From: Aquatica leii
Taxonomy: Eukaryota > Arthropoda > Insecta > Coleoptera > Lampyridae
DNA: 64,000 bases
Assembly: GCA_035610365.1 (NCBI GenBank)
Contig: CM069432.1
Location: 186,853,027-186,917,026 of the forward strand
Reading direction: 5' to 3'
Shown: one piece after another, positions 35,017 through 45,346 of the stretch
Position numbering within the stretch: the first letter of the stretch is position 1
Layout of the letters: each line of letters opens with the position of its first letter
The notes under the pieces: generated by a model
Told to the model about the DNA's origin: nothing
Database searches by the model: none
Seen by the model: only the letters and a program-made list of their open reading frames with translations
Translations under genes and position numbers: made by a program

Positions 35017-35235
35017 GATAAATCTAGAATTTTATTTTTCATTGTTTTAATCGAATTAATTTTTTGATTGTGTGGATGTTTTGAAAAATAATTTAGAATT
35101 CTATTAGATGCCGTTGGTTTTGTATACCAGTCTGTTAATAAGTTATTATGTTCTGTATTGTTAATTAGAAGTAGGTCTAAAAATGGGAGCATTATTCGGC
35201 TTAGGACTAGAAGTAGGAACCTGTAAAAAATGGGC

Positions 35236-35727
35236 AAAATGTCGCCTTAAAGAACCTCGTAAATTTAGTAAGTGCATTCTGTACTGCAATTTTTATATCT
35301 TCGAAATAGAACGCGTATTGAATTAGAGAAAACGTTTTATTTGCTTCCAAATGTAAAGCATTGTGCATAGACGAACAAAGATCCTTCCCAGAAATGTTCA
35401 AAACTAAACTTCTCGAAACTAATACATATTGTATGTAGCTTCGTTTTATTAAGACGATTTATAATCAATTTCTACTGATTAAGCATTGTAGATACTTATC
35501 CTTTTTTCTCTTTTTTTGCGAATAGTTAGTGAGTTAGGTATCTATACCCAAATGTATTGGTGTTAATTTATGTTTACAATCATTATCTTCTGCAGAAACA
35601 ATTGTTGCGTCTAAAGACCTTAACTTTCTATTTGCTCCAAAACAACTTTTAGTTAAAAAACTGTATCGGTTGTAAGAGCTTCTGTGTTTGTTTTTTCTAG
35701 AAATTCCACAATGTAATAGTTTCAAAT
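35236..35727. other. Unassigned spacer
   Basis: Minus-strand frames at 35207-35401 and 35534-35725 are open for about 60 codons each, but I recognise neither. They may be parts of one decayed element between the PLE and the Harbinger fragment. Confidence 0.35.
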
Positions 35728-36095
35728 ATGGAAGAGCTTCTAAACCTTAATGCGCTTCAAAACTTTAATTTATATGATATAGAAAATGCTATATTACGTG
35801 AATTAATTGGACATGAGCGTGCAGATCCTCGTAGAAAGGATATTGGTAATGGACGTTTGAATATAGATGCTCTAACACAGGAAGAGTGTAAGGTTTGAAC
35901 GCAAAGATCTTCGTCTGTTAGTAAATGGTTTGGGTATTCTTGCGGAAATTATCACAATCAATTATTATAGAGTAACAGGTTTTGAAGGATTGTGCATGTA
36001 CTTGCGAAGACTGTCGTACTCAGCATCATACCTATCAACAATAGTTAAGACAAAGACAGTTGATGACAATAAAGAGCATTGCGTAAAATATTAAT
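35728..36095 (+). pseudogene. PIF/Harbinger transposase N-terminal fragment
   Basis: From an ATG at 35728: MEELLNLNALQNFNLYDIEN..., leading into LTQEECKV, where a frameshift (about 35891) moves the frame to RFERKDLRLLVNGLGI and YYRVTGFEGLCMYLRRLSY. This is the N-terminal region that precedes the DDE core in HARBI1-like proteins (pattern: EC...FRF...DI..L...G.EALC..L.R..YP). The DDE catalytic part is absent. The Arg/Asp-codon repeats at 36228 and 37655 may belong to the same element. Confidence 0.65.
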
Positions 36096-36227
36096 CGTTA
36101 TTATTCCCTGATAGAATCATTGTTAATCTTTCAGCAGCTTATCCAGCATTATTCATTATTATATATATTTTTTATATTTTTTTTTATATTATTTAGCATC
36201 TTTGGTATTTTCACACCCTAAGGTTGC

Positions 36228-36345
36228 GATCATAGTAAAGATACATATGTGAGCGCGGTTGCTGTTTACGTCACGATTCAGGTTGATGTTTAGGTCGCGG
36301 TCGCAGCTTACATCGATGTCTATTAGAGGAGTGTGATTCAGCTAC
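36228..36345 (-). repeat. Arg-Asp-Asn codon repeat, copy 1
   Basis: Minus-strand reading gives NHTPLIDIDVSCDRDLN...INLNRDVNSNR, parallel to the repeat at 37655-37862. GC-rich GTCGCGGTCGC-type sequence against an AT-rich background. Confidence 0.6.
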
Positions 36346-37654
36346 ACAATTTATTGTAAGATTAAACATGTATATATTTTAATTTTGCAGTAGTTTTTAA
36401 GTTGTTTATTTATTTAAATTAAAATTTAAAATTTGTAGGTAGAACAATTACTTTTAGTAATAAATTTGAAAGTTTAAACTTCATATAACATAAATGTAAT
36501 AAATTATTTTTTTGAATAATATCACTTCCAATAATAATTAAATGTACAAGTATCATTTAAAACGCCTTGCTTAATTAATTACTAACCAAAACTCTACGAT
36601 AATTTAAAAAAATACTCTATTTATTTAATTGTTGAAAATATTATTAACTATGTTCTATACAAATACCTATTAAAGTTTACTTAAAGTCACAAGATTGTAA
36701 TGGATAACAACCGACATTAATCAATTGGTTTCTGTAAAATGTGTGTCTATTACTCTAAATAAACAAGAAGTTCGTGTTTATCAAATGTTTATGATTATGT
36801 TTATATACAAAAACCGCAACAACCTTCGCTCGTTGCTTTGTTTTGATATTTGTTTTCTTTAATGAGTAAATAAATTCAAGCTACCTCGATGTTAAAAAAG
36901 TAACATCGCGATGAAAAACAAATATATTTTTGAAAGTAATATTATCTAAAAAATATTTTATTTTATTTATCTTTGTTCGAATGCAGTAGGGTAAAGATAC
37001 TGTGGTTTGCTGCTGCACTTCACTTTATCTTCGTGTAAATAAATCTTGTAATAAAAATCTGGTAAAGCACTAAACAAATTTATTTTACAGTAATTATATA
37101 CAAAACAAATAAGAAAAAATTGGCGGTAATTTACTGGTTAATTATAAATAAGCGACTGCTCGGTAACGTGTAAAAATTATTACTCCTAAAGAAAATCTTA
37201 AAGTATATATACAAAATGTGGTAGCAAAAATAGTGAGTGGGACACAGGTCATCAACCTAAATTGACAAGGGTTGATTTATAGTTTAAGAAGACACCAACA
37301 AGTCTTAATTTAAATCCTGCTGCAGCCAAATTTACAATAATCTGCTTAAAACGGCTGCATGCACCTTTTGTGCGTGGCACGTTCAAAACAGTGCATTTGT
37401 AGTAGGTCCGACGTCGTGATGTCGGCCCCTCTGTAATAAAATAGAACCGCTAACTAAAGAAGAAATTTGCTTATATATAATTTAAATACTTAACAATAAA
37501 AATATAATTTAAGTTCTGAACAATCTTAAATTAAGTTTAATCCTTCAAATTTATTACTAAAAATAATTGTACACCCTACAAATTTGAAATTTTAATAGAT
37601 AAACAAGTTTGAAACTACTGTAAAATTACAATACATGTCCAGCCAATAAACATC
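36346..37654. other. AT-rich spacer
   Basis: No genes seen. A less AT-rich patch at 37220-37440 has no recognisable origin. Confidence 0.4.
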
Positions 37655-37862
37655 AATATAAGCCGCGACTGCGATCTAAATGACAATTGCGACCTAAACA
37701 TCGACCTGAATGGCGACGTAAACGGCGACCACGCTCATCCATGTATATTTGGTATGTATATGAATCGTTGCGATTCAGGTCGATGTTTTGGTCGCGACCA
37801 CCGTTTAGATCGCGGTCGCGGCTTTCATCGATGTCTATCGGAATGTGATTTCTATCTGCCAT
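37655..37862 (-). repeat. Arg-Asp-Asn codon repeat with inverted arms, copy 2
   Basis: Arms 37661-37716 and 37768-37826 are imperfect inverted repeats made of CGCGACC/GCGATC subunits. The minus strand is open from an ATG at 37862 (MADRNHIPIDIDESRDRDLN...), 69 codons. The hairpin and its relative at 36228 look like the subterminal repeats of a DNA transposon, perhaps the Harbinger element; a real small protein is possible but unlikely. Confidence 0.6.
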
Positions 37863-37985
37863 AAAAAAATATTTAGGTTTATTATATAAAAATTGTCTGC
37901 GTTCTCACTTGACCACAAAGATAAGTTCACCTTCAGAAAAATGCAACCGGAAAAATATAAAGATTATAATTTGTAATATTAAAAT

Positions 37986-38208
37986 TGTTGAAAATTAATC
38001 AATTATATCTTTGCTTATGAATAGTTCAAATACTTTAGTTAAAATAGTTTATGTAAACGTTAGGTAGTTTAAATATAAAAATATACAGCGCAGTCTAGTA
38101 GGAGCGTCCTAAAAACTAACAGATTCAACGTGTGCATTTTCTAACGAGTGTTACAAAAGAAAGTTAATTCTCAAAAATAAACTCTATGATTTACAATCAC
38201 TAGTTAAG
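37986..38208 (+). repeat. Copia element left LTR
   Basis: A 223-bp direct repeat starting TGTTGAAAATTAATC, matching 40964-41185 with three differences noted (about 98.7% identity), so the insertion is young. The shared end is CACTAGTTAA; no clear 5-bp target duplication found. Confidence 0.88.
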
Positions 38209-38231
38209 ATTGGAAAACGAGTTCATATATT

Positions 38232-39071
38232 ATGAATATGACAGTTGTTTCATGCAAGAATATGGAAGTGAGCATGGCAAGTGCATCAAGTTCGATTCAG
38301 CTTTGGCACGAAAGATTGGGGCATCAAGACAAGAGACATGTGAAGAAAGTTCTTAAGGAAATGAACTTAAGTTTATCTGAATCCGAATATGATTTTTGTG
38401 ATGGTTGTGCTTTAGGGAAGGCTCATAGAAAACCATTTAAACAACGAAAGTTACGAGCACAAGAAATCGGAGAGCAAGTCAATGCTGATGTCAATGGACC
38501 AATGTCGGTTGAAACAATTCATGGTTTTAAATATTTCGTTTGTTTTAAAGATGACTTTTCAAAGTATAGGAAAATATTTTTTATTAAACATAAAAGTGAA
38601 GTGGCAAAGTGCTTAAAAATATTTTTAAATGAAGCTACAACGGCTGGACATACAATTAAGAGATTCAGATGTGATGGCGGCAGAGAATTTGACTGTCGTG
38701 AAGTACGTGACATTTTAAATGACCGTGGAATCGAGTTACTACTGTCCGCACCATACAGTCCTGAACAAAATGGGGCAGCCGAAAGGGAAAACCGTACAGT
38801 TGTGGATCTGGCACGCTCAATGTTATCTGTGAGTGGTTTACCTAAATCAATGTGGGCACAAGCATGTGAAGTAGCAACGTATGTATTGAATCTCGCAGGC
38901 AAAACACCGGTTGAAAGAAAATCACTGAAACAATTATGGACTGATTATGAAATGAAGAATTATAATCATTTACGAGTGTTTGGTACAGAATGCTTCGTAC
39001 ATATACCAAAACAGTTTCAGAGGAAATTCGATAATAAAAGTGTATTTGAAGAAAATTGTAAAATCTCATGA
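38232..39071 (+). CDS. Copia integrase (partial polyprotein)
   Basis: 279-codon open frame. Zinc-binding HHCC: H in LWHERLGH, H in KRHVKK, then CDGC near residue 58, followed by GKAHRKPF. The catalytic triad is D of NADVNGP (about residue 83), D of RCDGGREF (about 145), and E of NGAAERENR (about 180). The C-terminal SMWAQACEVATYVLN and RVFGTECFVHIPKQ follow. It ends at a frameshift where the element's integrase tail has been lost. It would be part of the Gag-Pol polyprotein that inserts cDNA into the genome. The ATG is simply the first in frame, since gag is missing. Confidence 0.9.
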   Translation: MNMTVVSCKNMEVSMASASSSIQLWHERLGHQDKRHVKKVLKEMNLSLSESEYDFCDGCALGKAHRKPFKQRKLRAQEIGEQVNADVNGPMSVETIHGFKYFVCFKDDFSKYRKIFFIKHKSEVAKCLKIFLNEATTAGHTIKRFRCDGGREFDCREVRDILNDRGIELLLSAPYSPEQNGAAERENRTVVDLARSMLSVSGLPKSMWAQACEVATYVLNLAGKTPVERKSLKQLWTDYEMKNYNHLRVFGTECFVHIPKQFQRKFDNKSVFEENCKIS

Positions 39072-40893
39072 CATCATATTCAAACCAGAACGTGTGTGCT
39101 GTAACTCATCGACCAAAACAGATGAAACTAAATATGCTGAAGCAGAAACAGGGACTGAAGCAACTGTACTGGATAACGTTGAAAATAAAGCAACGACTGT
39201 AACAATGCAGGAAATATTATTAGATTCAGATGGAGATGAATGTACTGAAAATATGGAACAAAATTTAACAGAAGTTCATGAAGTTTCTAGGCGTAAAACA
39301 AAACAACCTAATTGGATGACTTCTGGTGAATATGTTGTGAATTTAGCATTAAGTGTTGTAGAAAGTACACAAAATCCATCGTGTTACAATGAGGCCATGC
39401 GTTCACCAGAAAAGGACGAGTGGAGCCTGGCTATGAAAGAAGAGCTGGAAGCACTAGCTGAAAATGAAACGTGGAAATTAGTAGATAAGCCGATTAATGA
39501 GAAGATTATTCGTAACAGATGGGTGCTACGCAAGAAAGTAAATTCAAATGATCTAGTTCGTTTTCGTGCACGGCTTGTTGCAAAAGGTTATGACCAAAAA
39601 GAAGGTATCAACTACGAGGAAACCCTTAGCCCAGTTGCTCGCTACGATACAGTACAAACTATTCTTGGGGTTGCATGTACAAACCAATATAAATTATGTC
39701 AGTTTGATATTAAGACTGCATTTTTACATGGTACGCTTCAGGAGGAAGTATACATGTATCAACCAGAAGGATTTGATGATGGTAGTGGAAAAGTCTGCAA
39801 GTTGAAAAGGAGTTTATATGGACTCAAGCAAGCTTCCAGATGTTGGAACCAATGTTTTACAAGTTTCCGGAATGAGCAGAATATGGTAGTTAGCTCGGCA
39901 GATCCTTGTTTATTTACACGTATCTGTAATGAAAAGAAACTAATTGTTGCAATTTATGTGGATGATGGGTTGGTTTGCGGAAGTAACGAAGCTGAGATGA
40001 ATGAATTTATTGAACAACTACGTTGTCATTTCAAAATACCCACAGGTACGCTAAATTGTTTTCTGAATATGGAAATACAACAGCTGCAAAATGGAATTTT
40101 CATTTGTCAGAAGTCCTATATAAAACAAGTTCTAGAAAGATTTAACATGCAGGATTCAAACCCTGTTGCAACACCATCGGATCTTAGTAATAATAATGAA
40201 AATCATAAGTTGCTCAAGGATGATGTTCCTTATCGTGAAGCAGTGGGATGCTTAATGTACTTGACAATAGCCACACGACCTGACATAACGTTTGCTATTT
40301 GTCAAGCAGCCAGAGCAATGCAACAACCATCTGAAGCACATTGGAGTTGTGTAAAACGAATTTTAAGATACCTACAAGGAACAAGAGATTATGGATTATT
40401 ATATCAATCAGACAGCAATAAAGGAACCTTAACAGCATACAGTGATGCAGATTTTGCAGGCGACAAAGTTACACGATGTTCAACAAGTGGCACTGTGATT
40501 ATTTTTGCAGGTGGGACAGTGCCGTGGTCAAGTAATTTACAAAAATCTGTAGCATTATTCACTACAGAAGCTGAAATTGTAGCAGCAAGTGAAGCAGCTA
40601 AAAACTTATTGTGGTTTAAATGTTTACTAAATGACTTAGATGTGAAAGGTTCGGATAAACCAACATTGTACATAGACAATGCTAGTACCGTTAAACTTTC
40701 AAAAAATCCACAATTTCATAAGCGCTTAAAACATATAGAGGTCAAACATTATTTTGTGCGTGAGTGTTTTTTAAAGGAACTTCTTGTTGTACAGCATATT
40801 GATGGAGACAGTCAAATAGCACATATCTTTACTAAACCGCTAGGTCGAACCCGATTCGAAATACTCCGTGAGAACTTGGGTGTTTGCAAATAA
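38980..40893 (+). CDS. Copia reverse transcriptase and RNase H
   Basis: 637-codon open frame, real homology from about residue 30 (IVKSHDIIFKPE). RT: WSLAMKEELEALAENETWKLV, NRWVLRKKVN, FRARLVAKGYDQKEGINYEETLSPVARYDTVQ, QFDIKTAFLHGTLQEEVYM, SLYGLKQASRCWN, and the catalytic YVDDGLV (about residue 327). Then ATPSD, PYREAVGCLMYLTIATRPDI, and the copia RNase H with AYSDADFAGD and ALFTTEAEIVAASEA, ending TKPLGRTRFEILRENLGVCK. The frame is free of stops. The first ~25 residues come from the integrase frame read out of register. Confidence 0.92.
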   Translation: MVQNASYIYQNSFRGNSIIKVYLKKIVKSHDIIFKPERVCCNSSTKTDETKYAEAETGTEATVLDNVENKATTVTMQEILLDSDGDECTENMEQNLTEVHEVSRRKTKQPNWMTSGEYVVNLALSVVESTQNPSCYNEAMRSPEKDEWSLAMKEELEALAENETWKLVDKPINEKIIRNRWVLRKKVNSNDLVRFRARLVAKGYDQKEGINYEETLSPVARYDTVQTILGVACTNQYKLCQFDIKTAFLHGTLQEEVYMYQPEGFDDGSGKVCKLKRSLYGLKQASRCWNQCFTSFRNEQNMVVSSADPCLFTRICNEKKLIVAIYVDDGLVCGSNEAEMNEFIEQLRCHFKIPTGTLNCFLNMEIQQLQNGIFICQKSYIKQVLERFNMQDSNPVATPSDLSNNNENHKLLKDDVPYREAVGCLMYLTIATRPDITFAICQAARAMQQPSEAHWSCVKRILRYLQGTRDYGLLYQSDSNKGTLTAYSDADFAGDKVTRCSTSGTVIIFAGGTVPWSSNLQKSVALFTTEAEIVAASEAAKNLLWFKCLLNDLDVKGSDKPTLYIDNASTVKLSKNPQFHKRLKHIEVKHYFVRECFLKELLVVQHIDGDSQIAHIFTKPLGRTRFEILRENLGVCK

Positions 40894-40963
40894 TATAGTA
40901 TTGTATCCTTTATATTAGTAGCCTTAATTTTATGTTTTCAAATGTATTTTGATTAGGAGGAAG

Positions 40964-41185
40964 TGTTGAAAATTAATCAATTATATATTTGCTTATGAAT
41001 AGTTCAAATACTTTAGTTAAAATAGTTTATGTAAACGTTAGGTAGTTTAAATGTAAAAATATACAGCGCAGTCTAGTAGGAGCGTCCTAAAAACTAACAG
41101 ATTCAACGTGTGCATTTTCTAACGAGTGTTACAAAATAAAGTTAATTCTCAAAAATAAACTCTATGATTTACAATCACTAGTTAA
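40964..41185 (+). repeat. Copia element right LTR
   Basis: Direct repeat of 37986-38208, immediately after the polypurine tract. Confidence 0.88.
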
Positions 41186-41496
41186 CTTCAACAAAAACTA
41201 TTAAATAAATATGTTCGGTTCCTATCAAACCATAATTTCAAAATATTTTGTACTAAAATAAAAATGTTTTAGAGTTTTACTAATTTTTATGAGAATTGTA
41301 CTAAAAATAAATAATTGTTTGTTTTAGTCTCGGTTCTAGTAGCAAAATAATATTTTATGTTCGGTGTGTTATAATTTTAAATCGTAACAAACGTGTAAAT
41401 CAAACATTAAAAAAATAAACAATGTAAATAAATAGTAAATCCAATAAATAACTGGAAAAGTTTTACAGTAAATAATTAAATATACTTGTATTAATT

Positions 41497-41713
41497 TGTT
41501 GGTTGGTGAATGATCAGTTATGGATAATTATAATTGTTTATTTATTTCAACTACACCTTACAATTGTTCACTGTTCTTACATTACTCTCGCTTACCACTT
41601 ACTTATCGCCCCACTTCTTACATCTCCTACCACTTAAAAACTACCCTCGCTACTTCTCTACCTTTATGTACATTGATAGGGAGGGAGAAGATATTATCGA
41701 ATAGTACTTAACA
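41497..41713 (-). repeat. BEL/Pao element LTR (3' on the minus strand)
   Basis: Matches 45347-45555 through the CTACACCTTACAA...GTTCACTGTTCTTAC core to the shared TGTTAAGTACTATT end (minus strand). About 85-90% alike by eye, so the element is old. Confidence 0.82.
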
Positions 41714-41929
41714 TGCCGGCCCCCTTGAGAACTTTAGATTCAGAATTTTGATTCATAATTGGTTTACTATAATTTACATGTAATATCTTAACTTTATATT
41801 TCTAATGTTTTTTTTACCTTTTACAACTTCCCATCTTCTATCGGTAACACACATAATTTGTTTAGAGGACGTTTCATTACCACGTTAATAGTTTTTACAG
41901 ACACTACTCGCACTACACCATCGTTTCCC

Positions 41930-43900
41930 GCATGACTACACACAATTCTGCCCACTTTCCACTACAATGAAGGTAAATTATCTTCCTTAATAACTAGCTC
42001 CTCTAGTTTTAAAGTATGTCTTGAATTTGTGTTCCATTTTAATTGTTGCTGCAGTTGCCAAAAATGCTGCAGATTTTTTTCAATGTGTTGCCATCGAGAC
42101 AAACTAGTCATCTTAGCGTTTACAAAATTTGGTGGTACAGATGCTGTTAGTGGCTCACCAATAAGGAAATAGCCGGGCGTTAAACGATCTAAGTCATTGG
42201 AAAGGCTTCTCTGTCTCTCCTACTTTTTTTAAATGATATTTAATTCTTTTAATTTGCGCTTCCCAGATGCCTCCAAAGTTTGGAGCACGAAGTGGTGTAA
42301 AGTTCTAACTAATATTTTTGATATTTAACTTATCTACTATAAAGTCTCTAAAACTGTTGGTTAAGATAAAATTTTTAATTTCTTTTAATTAACGTTAAGC
42401 TCCGCAAAAGGTTTTGGCATTATCAGAATAAATTTCTGCTACTTGGCCTCTACGTGCCATAAATCTATTTAAACAATTTAAGAACGCGTCTGTTGTTAAA
42501 TCCGTTACCAGGTCTAAAAGAACTGCCTTGGCTGAGAAGCAAACGAACATCGCAATATAAGCTTTACTACGGACCTTTGATCTAATTGCGGGTTTTATTA
42601 GAATAGGTTCCCCAAAATCTACACCACATTTCAAAAATGATCGATTTTGCTCTAATCTAACAGCCGGTAGGTGTTCCATAATTGAATTGTCGGTTTTAGG
42701 ATTAATTTTAATATAGGTGACACATTAGTGCAATATTCTTTTAACAGCATTAGCCCCTGAAATTACCCAATATTTTTGTCTAATTATTACTAACGTTGCT
42801 TGATGTCCTGCATGTAAATTTTGAATATATTCCTGGCTTATAATTACATCAGTTATGTGGTGTTTCTTAGGTAGTATTAATGGATATTTTCTGTCGAAAC
42901 TATAACTAGAATTTTTTAATCTTCCTCCTACTCTTATTAAATTATTCGAATCAATAAAAGGGTTCAATGCAAGTAACTTACTCTGGTTGGTTAATTTTTT
43001 ATTTTTTATTAACTGATCATATTCTAACCGAAATTCATTCGTTTAAACTTGCCTTATAATTAGATTATATGCGTTATTTAATTCATTTGTGGTAATATGA
43101 TTTGATTCTTTTGCATTCTTATCCCTACAACTATTTATAAATCTAAGAACATACGCAATAATTCTAATTAGTTTGGAAAACGACAAATATTTATTAAAAT
43201 TGCTATAAATTGTGTTATTATTATTAATAACAGTGGCGGTAATTGCTTGTTTTTTGAATTTGAGTGTTTTTGATACTGAATCTTTATCAAGTTTAATTAG
43301 ATGCTCAACGGGATTGGATTCCGGTAACAACTATATTGAGTTTGATGCCCATTTACACAATACAAAACCTCCACTTTGTAATGCAGCGGTTACTTAATTT
43401 CTTATATTAATTGCTTCGTATATAGAATCTGCGCCCGTAAGCAGGTCGTCTATATAAAAAAAGTCATTTATTATTATTGGGTAAGCTAATGGAAAATTAT
43501 GTCTTTCATCCTAAGCTAATTGTTGTAGTGTCCGTATTGCTAAAAATTACACACATGCTGTAACGTAAGTGATTGTTTTTAATCGATAAGTTTGAATGTT
43601 TTCTGTATCGCGATTTTTCCAAAGTATTAGTTGGTAATTGGAATCTAGTTCCTGAACGTATATTTGCCGATACATTTTTGTTATGTCGGCGTTTAATACA
43701 TATTTACGGGTTCTAAATTTCAGTAGGATATTAACTAACCTTTGTTGCAAGTTTGAATCAACCAAAAGAGTATCATTAAGACTAACGTTATTATCTGATG
43801 TTACAACTGGCATCGAAAACTACGCGTGTTTTTGTTGTTTTACTATTTTTGTCAAATATAGAATGGTGAGGTAAATAAAAAGTGTTTGTGTCTAATATTT
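41930..43900 (-). pseudogene. BEL/Pao pol: reverse transcriptase part and integrase
   Basis: Minus strand, high to low: RT palm YVLNADITKMYRQIYVQELDSNYQLILW (43710-43620), a YIDDLLTGADSIYEA block (43460-43410, catalytic YIDD), CKWASNS (43350), a linker (43330-43043), then the integrase zinc-binding region RVGGRLKNSSYSFDRKYPLILPKKHHIT and HAGHQATLVIIRQKYWVI (42930-42760). The core follows: VDFGEPILIKP (first Asp, 42620), AYIAMFVCFSAKAVLLDLVTDLTTDAFL, and IYSDNAKTF (42440, second Asp). Then APNFGGIWEAQIKRIKYHLKK (third, Glu, 42280-42220) and the GYFLIGEPL C-terminus (42180). Stops and frameshifts throughout; protease and the RT fingers are deleted between 43814 and 44030. Confidence 0.88.
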
Positions 43901-43999
43901 CAGTATTTTTTATTAATTATATATGACTTAAAGCTAAATATTCATGCATAAAATTTTGGTATTGTAATAATAGTTGAGGATTTTTATTTAATCTTTTCT

Positions 44000-45160
44000 C
44001 TAAATTGTAAATTAGTTTGGAATTACCTATGCTATTGATTTTCACTTTGTGCATCTAAATTTGAATTACTTGACTCTACGTTGAAACTACGGTGTAATAA
44101 AGTATAATGAGCTCTGTTACATTGACGGCATCTTATCGCTCGACAATTTTGAGTTTGGTGGTTGCCCCGAAGACAATTAAAACATAGATTCAAACGTTTG
44201 ACTTTGTTGTACCGTTCGTCTACATGCATATCTACAAATTTTTGACAGTGGTATACTAAATGATTTTTTTTACAAATAGCGCATTTGGTTGATAATGTTG
44301 AAACAAGAGTTTCATTCATAGAAAAATTATTTTTAACGTAAGGCTGTACTTTGTTTACTTGATTTGCTGATTCAACTGATTCTAGCACCTGACATTTTTA
44401 TTGAAAAACTCAAATAGTTCGTCTATGTTAGGCTGTTCGGCAGTTAATTTTAGTTCCCATTCCCTCTTAGTACCATAGTCAATCTTCGCCGTTATTATCG
44501 GGATTAGGATAGCGTTCCAATGCTGACCCGGTAGATTTAAAACTTTTAATGATTTGAGATTATTTTTTAAAGTATCGAACAATTGTCTTAAAGATGAATG
44601 TGTGGCCTTTATAACCGTAGACGCGTTTAAGATAGAGTATGTGTGCTCTTGAATGATTAGTCTTTTGTTTTCAAATCTTTCTTTTAAAAGATCCCATGTT
44701 GCATTATAATTGTCGTTTGCTAATTTTAACTATTCAATTGCGGACTTGCTTCGCGCGTGACCGATAACTTTAGATAATAAAATTTTTCAAGATTTGTTAA
44801 ATTAGCATTGTTACGAATTAAAGAAGTAAATTCATCATAAAAACCTAACCAACCTGAGTATGAACCATTGAAACCCGGCACTTTAATAGTAGGTAATGGT
44901 ATATTTGGGCCCTGTTTATTTAGTTGTTTAACAAGATTATCTTTCTTAACCGCGTCTTCAATTAACGTTGTAGCTAACGCTAACGATCAAAATATTTATC
45001 CTCGAAATTCTTACTTTCGGTCTTGTTTGACTCGCTTTTTGGATCTAACAACTCAATACTTTTCTGAATATTTAAAAACTCGTCATAAACTTTCTCTATT
45101 TTGTTAAGCTTAACTTTTACCGTGTTGATATTTTTTTCGATTGAAAATTTTGAATAAATG
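44000..45160 (-). pseudogene. BEL/Pao gag
   Basis: Minus-strand DUF1759-type gag: LPTIKVPGFNGSYSGWLGFYDEFTSLI (44895-44815) and NLTNLEKFYYLKLSV (44800-44760), then FDTLKNNLKSLKVLN and KREWELKLTAEQPNIDELFEF (44580-44400). Three Cys-rich zinc knuckles follow (CAICKKNHLVYHC, CFNCLRGNHQTQNC, CRQCNRAHYTLLH; 44290-44100). In BEL elements this makes the capsid and binds RNA. Interrupted by several stops and frameshifts; its C-terminus runs straight into a deletion that removes the protease. Confidence 0.86.
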
Positions 45161-45346
45161 TACCAAATCTAGTTAATTGGGATTTTAAAATACCACGTTT
45201 TAAAATTAGTTCCGTTAATATATAATTTACGAGTTAGTGGAAAGATAGGATATGATAAGCCACTTGCTGTTACAGATGATAATGCTCGTTTTTATTGATT
45301 TCTGATACGGGCTGGATTTGATGTGTTGGATAGATTTTGTATTGAT

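Larger units (their letters stand above)
34488..35020 (-). mobile_element. Retrozyme: 1.6 tandem copies of a 328-bp hammerhead unit
   Basis: Segments 34488-34700 and 34816-35028 are direct repeats, about 97% identical (six differences counted), offset by exactly 328 bp, with 115 bp of unit-specific sequence between. Each copy has a complete hammerhead on the minus strand at equivalent positions, so cleavage at both would release a 328-nt RNA monomer. Target-site-like duplications flank the whole. Animal retrozymes (small non-coding retroelements with tandem hammerhead units, seen as circular RNAs) have this design. They are thought to depend on PLE reverse transcriptase, and this copy sits inside a PLE. 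Plus-strand frames at 34521-34772 and 34849-35067 exist only because the unit is duplicated; they begin at TTG and match nothing I know. The classification is inference from structure. Confidence 0.85.
33505..35235 (-). mobile_element. Penelope-like element carrying a nested retrozyme
   Basis: Minus-strand PLE. RT C-terminus at 35235-35038 (LPFLDLLLINN, DWYTKPTASNRILNYFSKHP, KNKILDLS), then the insertion 34488-35020. The linker resumes at 34487-34400, the GIY-YIG domain at 34395-34063, and a terminal repeat with hammerhead at 33568-33610 ends near 33505 with a GCCATTCCTCC segment like the PLE at 17.9 kb. It is 5'-truncated at about 35235, so most of the RT is missing. It lies directly beside the gypsy part A end (33430). 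Confidence 0.85.
37986..41185 (+). mobile_element. Ty1/copia retrotransposon, gag-less
   Basis: LTR - integrase - reverse transcriptase/RNase H - polypurine tract (GGAGGAAG, 40956-40963) - LTR, 3.2 kb. Only 23 bp separate the left LTR from the first open frame, which opens within the pre-integrase region, so gag and protease are deleted. The integrase and RT frames overlap out of register at about 39040 where the integrase C-terminus is lost. Non-autonomous but recent. Confidence 0.9.

Noticed and set aside
34521..35067. Two nearly identical plus-strand proteins that look like a duplicated exon
   Set aside because: They begin at TTG, lie antisense to the ribozymes and are explained by the 328-bp retrozyme unit; nothing shows selection for coding.
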